Assembly: GCA_964016885.1 (NCBI GenBank)
Contig: OZ024740.1
Location: 8,886,450-8,950,449, forward strand
Length of the DNA: 64,000 bases
Source of the DNA: Eledone cirrhosa
Lineage: Eukaryota > Mollusca > Cephalopoda > Octopoda > Eledonidae
Direction of reading: 5' to 3'
Both the position numbers and the translations under genes were made by a program. Under the pieces are notes generated by a model. That model made no database searches. It saw only the letters and a list, made by a program, of their open reading frames with translations, and was not told where the DNA came from. The stretch's first letter is position 1, and each line of letters starts with the position of its first letter. This document shows positions 50,601-62,000 of the stretch, in pieces.

Positions 50601-53600
50601 TCTATTGGTATGTCTGTTTCGATTGGTATGTTAGTCTTCGATTGGTATGTCAGTTTCAATTAGTAAATCAGTTTCTATTGGTATGTCAGTTTCTATTGGT
50701 ATATCAGTTTTGATTGGCATATCAGTATCGATTGGTATGTCAGTTTCGATTGGTATGTCAGTTTTCGATTCGTATATTAGTTTCGATTTGTATATCAGTT
50801 TCGATTGGTATATCAGTTTTTATTGCTATATCAGTTCCTATAGATATGTCAGTTTCTATTGGTATATCAGTTTCGATTGGTATGTCAGTTTCTATTGGTA
50901 TATCAGTTTCTATTGGTATGTCAGTTGCTATTGTTATATCAGTTTCGATTGGTATATCAGTTTCGATTGGTATCTCAATTTCGATTGTTATGTCAGTTTC
51001 GATTGGTATATCAGATTCGACTGGTATATCACTTTCTATTGATATATCAGTTTCTATTGGTATGTCAGTTTCAATTGGTATGTCAGTTTCGATTGGTATA
51101 TCAGTTTAGAGTGGTATTTCAATCTCGATTGGTATGTCAGTTTCTATTGGTATATCAGTTTCGATTGGAATATCAGTTTCGATTTGTATGTCAGTTTCTA
51201 TTGGTATGTCAGTTTCGATTGGTATATCAGTTTCGATTGGTATATCAGTTTCTATTGCTATATCAGTTTCTAATGGTATATCAGTTTCGATTGGTATGTC
51301 AGTTTCGATTGGTATATCAGTTTCGATTGGTACGTCAGTTTCGATTGGTATATCAGTTTCTATTGGTATATCAGTTTCGATTGCTATGTCAGTTTCAATT
51401 GCTATGTCAGTCTCTATTGGTTTATCAGTTTCAATTGGTATATCAGTTTCTATTGGTCTGTTAGTTTCTATTGGGATGTCAGTTTCGATTAGTATATCAG
51501 TTTCTATTGGTATATCAGTTTCGATTGGTATGTCAGTTTCGATTAGTATATCAGTTACTATTTGTATGTCAGTTTCTATTGGTATATCAGTTTCGATTGG
51601 TATATCAGTTTCGATTGGTATATCAGTTTCAATTGGTATGTTATTTTTGATTGGTATATCAGTTTCTATTGGTATATCAGTTTCGATTGGTATGTCAATT
51701 TCGATTGGTATGTCAGTTTCTATTGGTACGTCAGTTTCGAATAGTATATCAGTTTCGAATAGTATATCAGTTTCTATTTGTATGTCAGTTTCTATTGGTA
51801 TATCAGTTTTGATTGGCATATCAGTATCGATTGGTATGTCAGTTTCGATTGGTATGTCAGTTTTCGATTCGTGTATCAGTTTCGATTTGTATATCAGTTT
51901 CGATTGGTATATCAGTTTTTATTGCTATATCAGTTCCTAAAGATATGTCAGTTTCTATTGGTATATCAGTTTCGATTGGTATGTCAGTTTCTATTGGTAT
52001 ATCAGTTTTGTTGGTATGTCAGTTTTGATTAATATATCTGTTGCTATTGGTACGTCAGTTGCTATTGTTATATCAGATTCGATTGGTATATCAGTTTCGA
52101 TTGGTATTTCAATCTCGATTGGTATGTCATTTTCGATTGGCATGTTAGTCCTTGATTTGTATGTTAGTTTCTATTGGTATATCAGTTTCTATTGGTATGT
52201 CAGTTTCTATTGGTATATCAGTTTCGATTGGCATATCAGTTTCAATTGGTATGTCAGTTTCAATTAGTATATCAGTTTCAATTGGTATGTCAGTTTCAAT
52301 TGGTATATCAGTTTCGAATGGTATTTCAATCTCGATTGGTATGTCAGTTTCGATTGGTATATCAGTTACAATTGGGAATATCAGTTTCAATTGGTATGTT
52401 AGTTTCTATTGGTATGTCAGTTTCTATTAGTATATCAGCTGCTATTGGTATGTCAGTTTCGATTGGTATGTTAGTCCTCGATTTGTATGTCACTTTCTAT
52501 TGGTATATCAGTTTCGATTGGTATGTCAGTTTCAATTAGTATATCAGTTTCTATTGGTATGTCAGTTTCTATTGGTATATCAGTTTCGCTTGGTATGTCA
52601 GTTTCTATTGGTATGTGAGTTTCGATTATTATATCAGTTACTATTGGTATGTCAGTTTCGATTGGTATGTCAGTTTCGATTGGTATATCAGTTTCTATTG
52701 GTATGTCAATTTCGATTGGTATGTCAGTTTCGATTGGTATATCAGTTTCGAATGGTATTTCAATCTCGATTGGAATGTCAGTTTCGATTGGTATATCAGT
52801 TTCGATTAGTATGTCAGTTTCTATTGGTATATCAGTTTCGTTTGGTATATCAGTTTCTATTGGTATGTCATTGGTCTATCAGTTTCGATTGGTATGTCAT
52901 TTTCGATTGCTATGTCAGTTTCGATTGGTATGTCAGTTTCGATTGGTATATCTGTTTCGAATGGTATTTCAATCTCGATTGGTATGTCAGTTTCGATTGG
53001 TATATCAGCTTCGATTGGTATATCAGTTTCGATTGGTATGTCATTTTCTATTGGTATGTCAGTTTCTATTAGTATATCAGTTTCTATTGGTATGTCAGTC
53101 TCTATAGGTATATCAGTTTCGATTGGTATGTCAGTTTCGATTGGTATGTCAGTTTCGATTGGTACATCAGTTTCTATTGGTGTGTCAGTCTCTATTGGTA
53201 TGTCAGTTTCGATTGGTATGTCAGTTTCGATTGCTATGTCAGTTTCGATTGCTATGTCAGTTTCGATTGGTATATCAGTTTCGAATGGTATATCAGTTTC
53301 GATTGGTATGTCAGTTTCGATTGGTATATCAGTTTCGATTGGTATATCCGTTTCGATTGGTATGTTAGTTTCTATTGGTATGTCAGTTTCGATTAGTATA
53401 TCAGTTTCTATTGGTATGTCAGTTTCTATTGCTATATCAGTTTCTATTTGTATATCAGTTTCGATTGGTATTTCAATTTCGATTGGTATATCAGTTTCGA
53501 TTGGTATATCAGTTTCTATTGCTATATCAGTTTCTATTTGTATATCAGTTTCGATTGGTATGTCAGTTTCAATTGGTATATCAGTTGCGATTGGTATGTC

Positions 53601-55474
53601 AGTTTTGATTAATATATCTGTTGCTATTGGTATGTCAGTTTCTATTGGTATATCAGTTTCGATTGGTATATCAGTTTCAATTCGTATGTCAATTTCGATT
53701 GGTATGTCAGTTTCGATTGGTATATCAGATTCGACTGGTATATCACTTTATATTGCTATATCAGTTTCTATTGGTATGTCAGTTTCAATTGGTATGTCAG
53801 TATATATTGGTATATCAGTTTCAATTGGTATGTCAGTTTCTATTGTTATGTCAGTTTCTATTAGTATATCAGTTTCTATTGGTATGTCAGTCTCTATTGG
53901 TATATCAGTTTCGGTTGGTATGTCAGTTTCGATTGGTATATCAGTTTCTACTGGTATATCAGTTTCAATTGATATGTCAGTTTCGATTGGTATGTCAGTT
54001 TCTATTGGTATGTCAGTTTCGATTAGTATATCAGTTTCTATTGGTATATCAGTTTCGATTGGTATGTCAGTTTCGATTAGTATATCAGTTACTATTTGTA
54101 TGTCAGTTTCTATTGGTTTATCAGTTTCGATTGGTATATCAGTTTCGATTGGTATATCAGTTTCAATTGGTATGTCAGTTTCGATTGTTATATCAGTTTT
54201 GATTGGTATGTCAGTACCTATTGGTATGTCATTTTCGATTAGTATATCAGTTTCTATTGGTATGTCAGTTTCGATTGCTATGTCAGTTTCTATTGCTATG
54301 TCAGTTTCGATTGGTATGTTAGTTTCTATTGCTATGTCAGTTTCGATTAGTATATCAGTTTCTATTGGTATCTCTGTTCCGATCGGTATGTTAGTCTTCG
54401 ATTGGTATGTCAGTTTCAATTAGTATATCAGTTTCTATTGGTATGTCAGTTTCGATTGGTATGTCAGTTTCGATTGGTATATCAGTTTTTATTGCTATAT
54501 CAGTTCCTATAGGTATGTCAATTTCGATTGGTATGTCAATTTCGATTGTTATGTAAGTTTCGATTGGTATATCAGCTTCTATTGGTATGTCAGTTTAGAT
54601 TGGTATGTTAGTCCTTGATTCGTATATCACTTTCTATTGGTATATCAGCTTCGATTGGTATGTCAGTTTCAATTAGTATATCAGTTTCTATTGGTATGTC
54701 AGTTTCGATTGGTATATCAATTTCGATTGGCATATCAGTTTTGATTGGTATGTCAGTTTCTATTGGTATGTCAGTTTCGATTGGTATATCAGTTTCGATT
54801 CGTATATCATTTTCTATTGCTATATCAGTTTTTATTGGTATGTGAGTTTCGATTATTATATCAGTTACTATTGGTATGTCAGTTTCGATTGGTATGTCAG
54901 TCTCGATTGTTATGTCAGTTTCGATTGGTATATCAGTTACAATTGGTATATCAGTTTCAATTGGTATGTTAGTTTCTATTGGTATGTCAGTTTCTATTAG
55001 TATATCAGCTGCTATTGGTATGTCAGTTTCGATTGGTATGTTAGTCCTTGATTTGTATGTCACTTTCTATTGGTATATCAGTTTCGATTGGTATGTCAGT
55101 TTCAATTAGTATATCAGTTTCTATTGGTATGTCAGTTTCTATTGGTATATCAGTTTCGATTGGTATATCAGTTTCGATTGCTATATCAGTTTCTATTGCT
55201 ATATCAGTTTCTATTGGTATATCAGTTTCGATTGGTATGTCAGTTTCTATTGGTATGTGAGTTTCGATTATTATATCAGTTACTATTGGTATGTCAGTTT
55301 CGATTGGTATGTCAGTTTCGATTGTTATGTCAGTGTCTATTGGTATATCAGTTTCAAATGTTATTTAAATCTCGATTGGTATGTCAGTTTCGATTGGTAT
55401 ATCAGTTTCGATTAGTATGTCAGTTTCTATTGATATATCAGTTTCGTTTGGTATATCAGTTTCTATTGGTATGT
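47647..55474. repeat. 18-bp minisatellite block 6 (7.8 kb)
   Basis: About 435 units. The first 3.7 kb duplicates block 5. After 51332 the unit order diverges but still reuses related modules (for example 51420-51700 resembles 50140-50460). It holds the longest spurious open frame of the window (52894-54423, about 509 codons of a MSVSIG-type hexapeptide). No stop-free length here needs selection to explain it, because the unit itself contains no stop. No gene is present. Confidence 0.97.
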
Positions 55475-56063
55475 CACACGCTTACACCTCTCCAAGAAAA
55501 TGTTACTGGACCGAGACCTTTGGCGGTACTCAGTAATAGAGAAGACCCGCCTTACCTAAATACAAAGTAAAAACCTACTACAGTTAGTAGGCATCTCTAT
55601 CAAAACACACCCCCGTCCCACCACCTCCACCCCACCCACACCGCCCCTTTCAATGTAAAGTTATGTTGGTCCCACAACATCCAGGCCGAAACAAATGAGA
55701 TCGTGTAGGTGTCACGACAAAAAACACACAGTCCACGCTGTAAATGTGGCCGTGTAGGCAACACGGTAAAAACCTCCCAGCCCCACACTGTAAATGTGGT
55801 TGGTGTTAGGAAGGGCATCCAGCTGTAGAAAACCCGCCAGACAGTCCACGCTGTAATGTGGCCGTGTAGGCAACACGGTAAAAACCTCCCAGCCCCACAC
55901 TGTAAATGTGGTTGGTGTTAGGAAGGGCATCAAACTGTAGAAAACCCGCCAGACAGTCCTATGCGAGCAAGACAACCAATCTTGCCTCAAGTGGGAAAAC
56001 CCCCGTCCAAACCCATGCAAGCGTGGAACACGGACGCTAAACCTGATGATGATGATGATGATG
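55475..56063 (+). mobile_element. LINE type B, strongly 5'-truncated
   Basis: LINE sequence starts at TCACACGCTTACACCTCTCC, 27 codons before the ORF end, straight after satellite GGTATG. It keeps the coding tail to TAA at 55557-55559 and the full 3' UTR with two hairpin modules (55729-55953), then (TGA)n to 56063. The following satellite starts out of the usual phase (GCATTGGTATATCAG). A few substitutions (for example AAGAAAATGTTACTGG) separate it from the copies at 39.9 and 45.8 kb, so it is not part of that recent duplication. Confidence 0.92.
55729..55953 (+). repeat. Duplicated 3' UTR module (type B, third copy)
   Basis: Two 112/113-bp modules with the same junction as at 41401-41625, confirming that this copy belongs to the type B lineage. 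Confidence 0.88.
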
Positions 56064-59000
56064 GCATTGGTATATCAGCTTCGATTGGTATGTCAGTTTC
56101 GTTTGGTATATCAGTTTCGATTGGTATGTCAGTTTCTATTGGTATATCAGTTGCGATTGGTACGTGAGTTTCGATTATTATATCAGTTACTATTGGTATG
56201 TCAGTTTCGCTTGGTATGTCAGTTTCGATTGTTATGTCAGTGTCTATTGGTATATCAGTTTCGATTGGTATGTCAGTTTCGATTAGTATATCAGTTTCTA
56301 TTGGTATATCAGTTTCGATTGGTATATCAGTTTCGATTGGAATGTTAGGTTCTATTGGTATGTCAGTTTTGATTAGTATATCAGTATCTATTGGTATATC
56401 AGTTTCGATTGGTATATCAGTTTCGAATGGTATTTCAATTTCGATTGGTATGTCAGTTTCGATTGGTATATCAGTTTCGATTAGTGTGTCAGTTTCTATT
56501 GGTATATCAGTTTCGATTGGTATATCAGTTTCTATTGGTATGTCATTGGTATATCAGTTTCAATTGGTATGTCAGTTTCTATTGGTATATCAGTTTAGAT
56601 TGGTATATCAGTTTCGATTGGTATATCAGTTTCTATTGTTATATCAGTTTCTATTTGTATGTCCGTTTCGATTGGTATGTCAGTTTCTATAGGTATATCA
56701 GTTTCGATTGGTATGTTAGGTTCTATTGGTATGTCAGTTTTGATTAGTATATCAGTATCTATTGGTATGTCAGTTTTGATTGGTATGTTCGTCCTCGAGT
56801 TGTATTTCAGTTTCTATTGGTATATCAGTTTCGATTGGTATTTCAGTTTCTATTGGTATGTCAGTTTCTATTAATATATCAGTTTCTATTGATATGTCAG
56901 TCTCTATTGGTATATCAGTTTCGATTGGTATGTCAGTTTCGATTGGTATATCAGTTTCTATTGGTATATCAGTTTTGATTGCTATGTCAGTTTCGATTGC
57001 TATGTCAGTCTCTATTGGTTTATCAGTTTCAATTGGTATATCAGTTTCTATTGGTCTGTTAGTTTCTATTGGTATGTCAGTTTCGATTAGTATATCAGTT
57101 TCTATTGGTATATCAGTTACTATTTGTATGTCAGTTTCTATTGGTATATCAGTTTCGATTGGTATATCAGTTTCGATTGGTATATCAGTTTCAATTGGTA
57201 CGTCATTTTTGATTGGTATATCAGTTTCTATTGGTATATCAGTTTCGATTGGTATGTCAATTTCGATTGGTATGTCAGTTTCTATTGGTACGTCAGTTTC
57301 GATTAGTATATCAGTTTCTATTGGTATGTCAGTTTCTATTGGTATGTCATTTTCGATTAGTATATCAGTTTCTATTGGTATGTCAGTTTCGATTGCTATG
57401 TCAGTTTCGATTGCTATGTCAGTTTCGATTGGTATGTTAGTTTCTATTGCTATGTCAGTTTCGATTAGTATATCAGTTTCTATTGGTATGTCTGTTTCGA
57501 TTGGTATGTTAGTCTTTAAATGGTATGTCAGTTTCAATTAGTATATCAGTTTCTATTGGTATGTCAGTTTCTATTGGTATGTCAGTTTTTATTGCTATAT
57601 CAGTTCCTATAGATATGTCAGTTTCTATTGGTATATCAGTTTCTATTGGTATATCAGTTTCGATTGGTATGTCAATTTCGATTGGTATGTCAGTTTCTAT
57701 TGGTACGTCAGTTTCGATTAGTATATCAGTTTCTATTGGTATGTCAGTTTCTATTGGTATGTCATTTTCGATTAGTATATCAGTTTCTATTGGTATGTCA
57801 GTTTCGATTGCTATGTCAGTTTCGATTGCTATGTCAGTTTCGATTGGTATATCAGTTTTTATTGCTATATCAGTTCCTATAGATGTGTCAGTTTCTATTG
57901 GTATATCAGTTTTGATTGGTATGTTAGTTTCTATTGGTATATCAGTTTCTATTGGTATGTCAGTTGCTATTGTTATATCAGTTTCGATTGGTATATCAGT
58001 ATCGACTGGTATATCACTTTCTATTGATATATCAGTTTCTATTGGTATGTCAGTTTCAATTGGTATGTCAGTTTCGATTGGTATATCAGTTTAGAGTGGT
58101 ATTTCAATCTCGATTAGTATGTCAGTTTCGATTGGCATGTTAGTCCTTGATTTGTATATAACTTTCTATTGTTATATCAGTTTCAATTAGTATATCAGTT
58201 TCTATTGGTATGTCAGTTTCTATTGGTATATCAGTTTTGATTGGCATATCAGTTTCAATTGGTATGTCAGTATCAATTAGTATATCAGTTTCTATTGGTA
58301 TGTCAGTTTCGATTGGTATATCAGTTTCGAATGGTATTTCAATCTCGATTGGTATGTCAGTTTCGATTGGTATATCAGTTACAATTGGGAATATCAGTTT
58401 CAATTGGTATGTTAGTTTCTATTGGTATGTCAGTATCTATTAGTATATCAGCTTCTATTGGTATGTCAGTTTCGATTGGTAGGTTAGTCCTCGATTTGTA
58501 TGTCACTTTCTATTGGTATATCAGTTTCGATTGGTATGTCAGTTTCAATTAGTATATCAGTTTCTATTGGTATGTCAGTTTCTATTGCTATATCAGTTTC
58601 TATTGGTGTATCAGTTTCGATTGGTATGTCAGTTTCTATTGGTATGTCAATTTCAATTGGTATGTCAGTTTCGATTGGTATATCAGTTTCGAATGGTATT
58701 TCAATCTCGATTGGTATGTCAGTTTCGATTAGTATGTCAGTTTCTATTGGTATATCAGTTTGTTTGGTATATCAGTTTCTATTGGTATGTCATTGGTATA
58801 TCAGTTTCGATTGGTATGTCAGTCTCTATTGGTATATCAGCTTCGATTGGTATGTCAGTTTCGATTGGTATATCAGTTTCGATTGGTATCTCAGTTTCGA
58901 TTGGCATGTTAGTTTCTATTGGTATGTCAGTTTCGATTAGTATAACAGTTTCTATTGGTATGTCAGTTTCTATTGCTATATCAGTTTCTATTTGTATATC

Positions 59001-62000
59001 AGTTTTGATTGGTATGTCAGTTTCGATTGGTATGTCAATTTCGATTGGTATATCCGTTTTGATTGGTATATCAGATTCTATTGCTATATCAGTTTCTATT
59101 TGTATATCAGTTTCGATTGGTATGTCAGTTTCTATTGTTATGTCAGTTTCGATTATTATATCAGTTACTATTTGTATGTCAGTTTCGATTGGTATGTCAG
59201 ATTCAATTTTTCTTTCAGTTTCGATTGGTATATCAGTTTCGATTGGTATATCAGTTTTCGATTGGTATGTTAGTTTCTATTGGTATGTCAGTTTCGATTA
59301 GTATATCAGTTTCTATTGGTATGTCAGTTCCGATTGGTATGTTAGTCCTCTATTTTTATGTCTGTTTCTATTGGTATATCAGTTTCGATTGGTATGTCAG
59401 TTTCGATTAGTATATCTGTTGCTAATGGTATGTCAGTTTCTATTGGTATATCAGTTTCGATTGGTATATCAGTTTCGATTGGTATGTCAGTTTCTATTGG
59501 TATGTCAATTTTGATTAGTATATGAGTTTCTATTGGTATGTCAGTTTCGATTGGTATATCAGTTTCGAATGGTATGTCAGTTTCTATTGGTATGTCAGTT
59601 TCGATTGGTATATCAGTTTCGATTGGTATATCAGTTTCTATTGCTATATCAGTTTCTATTGGTATATCAGTTTCGATTGGTATGTCAGTTTCTATTGGTA
59701 TGTGAGTTTCGATTATTATATCAGTTACTATTGGTATGTCATTTTCGATTAGTATATCAGTTTCTATTGGTATGTCAGTTTCGATTGCTATGTCAGTTTC
59801 GATTGCTATGTCAGTTTCGATTGGTATGTTAGTTTCTATTGCTATGTCAGTTTCGATTAGTATATCAGTTTCTATTGGTATGTCTGTTTCGATTGGTATG
59901 TTAGTCTTTAAATGGTATGTCAGTTTCAATTAGTATATCAGTTTCTATTGGTATGTCAGTTTCTATTGGTATGTCAGTTTTTATTGCTATATCAGTTCCT
60001 ATAGATATGTCAGTTTCTATTGGTATATCAGTTTCTATTGGTATATCAGTTTCGATTGGTATGTCAATTTCGATTGGTATGTCAGTTTCTATTGGTACGT
60101 CAGTTTCGATTAGTATATCAGTTTCTATTGGTATGTCAGTTTCTATTGGTATGTCATTTTCGATTAGTATATCAGTTTCTATTGGTATGTCAGTTTCGAT
60201 TGCTATGTCAGTTTCGATTGCTATGTCAGTTTCGATTGGTATATCAGTTTTTATTGCTATATCAGTTCCTATAGATGTGTCAGTTTCTATTGGTATATCA
60301 GTTTTGATTGGTATGTTAGTTTCTATTGGTATATCAGTTTCTATTGGTATGTCAGTTGCTATTGTTATATCAGTTTCGATTGGTATATCAGTATCGACTG
60401 GTATATCACTTTCTATTGATATATCAGTTTCTATTGGTATGTCAGTTTCAATTGGTATGTCAGTTTCGATTGGTATATCAGTTTAGAGTGGTATTTCAAT
60501 CTCGATTAGTATGTCAGTTTCGATTGGCATGTTAGTCCTTGATTTGTATATAACTTTCTATTGTTATATCAGTTTCAATTAGTATATCAGTTTCTATTGG
60601 TATGTCAGTTTCTATTGGTATATCAGTTTTGATTGGCATATCAGTTTCAATTGGTATGTCAGTATCAATTAGTATATCAGTTTCTATTGGTATGTCAGTT
60701 TCGATTGGTATATCAGTTTCGAATGGTATTTCAATCTCGATTGGTATGTCAGTTTCGATTGGTATATCAGTTACAATTGGGAATATCAGTTTCAATTGGT
60801 ATGTTAGTTTCTATTGGTATGTCAGTATCTATTAGTATATCAGCTTCTATTGGTATGTCAGTTTCGATTGGTAGGTTAGTCCTCGATTTGTATGTCACTT
60901 TCTATTGGTATATCAGTTTCGATTGGTATGTCAGTTTCAATTAGTATATCAGTTTCTATTGGTATGTCAGTTTCTATTGCTATATCAGTTTCTATTGGTG
61001 TATCAGTTTCGATTGGTATGTCAGTTTCTATTGGTATGTCAATTTCAATTGGTATGTCAGTTTCGATTGGTATATCAGTTTCGAATGGTATTTCAATCTC
61101 GATTGGTATGTCAGTTTCGATTAGTATGTCAGTTTCTATTGGTATATCAGTTTGTTTGGTATATCAGTTTCTATTGGTATGTCATTGGTATATCAGTTTC
61201 GATTGGTATGTCAGTCTCTATTGGTATATCAGCTTCGATTGGTATGTCAGTTTCGATTGGTATATCAGTTTCGATTGGTATCTCAGTTTCGATTGGCATG
61301 TTAGTTTCTATTGGTATGTCAGTTTCGATTAGTATAACAGTTTCTATTGGTATGTCAGTTTCTATTGCTATATCAGTTTCTATTTGTATATCAGTTTTGA
61401 TTGGTATGTCAGTTTCGATTGGTATGTCAATTTCGATTGGTATATCCGTTTTGATTGGTATATCAGATTCTATTGCTATATCAGTTTCTATTTGTATATC
61501 AGTTTCGATTGGTATGTCAGTTTCTATTGTTATGTCAGTTTCGATTATTATATCAGTTACTATTTGTATGTCAGTTTCGATTGGTATGTCAGATTCAATT
61601 TTTCTTTCAGTTTCGATTGGTATATCAGTTTCGATTGGTATATCAGTTTTCGATTGGTATGTTAGTTTCTATTGGTATGTCAGTTTCGCTTAGTATATCA
61701 GTTTCTATTGGTATGTCAGTTCCGATTGGTATGTTAGTCCTCTATTTTTATGTCTGTTTCTATTGGTATATCAGTTTCGATTGGTATGTCAGTTTCGATT
61801 AGTATATCTGTTGCTAATGGTATGTCAGTTTCTATTGGTATATCAGTTTCGATTGGTATATCAGTTTCGATTGGTATGTCAGTTTCTATTGGTATGTCAA
61901 TTTTGATTAGTATATGAGTTTCTATTGGTATGTCAGTTTCGATTGGTATATCAGTTTCGAATGGTATGTCAGTTTCTATTGGTATGTCAGTTTCGATTGG

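Larger units (their letters stand above)
39501..51332. repeat. Near-perfect tandem duplication, period 5,906 bp
   Basis: Bases about 39501-45426 match about 45407-51332 with no difference found by eye, including every satellite variant, the truncated LINE and its frameshift. Left of 39501 the copies differ at once (39500 T versus 45406 G; 39486 A versus 45392 G). On the right they first differ at 45427 T versus 51333 C. The unit contains 0.4 kb of satellite, a 1,844-bp LINE and 3.7 kb of satellite. It is either a very recent unequal exchange or an assembly overlap. Confidence 0.9.

Noticed and set aside
52894..54423. 509-codon open frame of MSVSIG/ISVSIG hexapeptides on the + strand, and many similar frames of 60-330 codons across the array
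   Set aside because: The 18-bp unit is six codons with no stop in any + frame and in two of three - frames, so long frames arise automatically. Frames are entered and left at 17- and 19-bp units, and TCAG to TAAG or TGAG stops are scattered freely. There is no sign of codon-level constraint.
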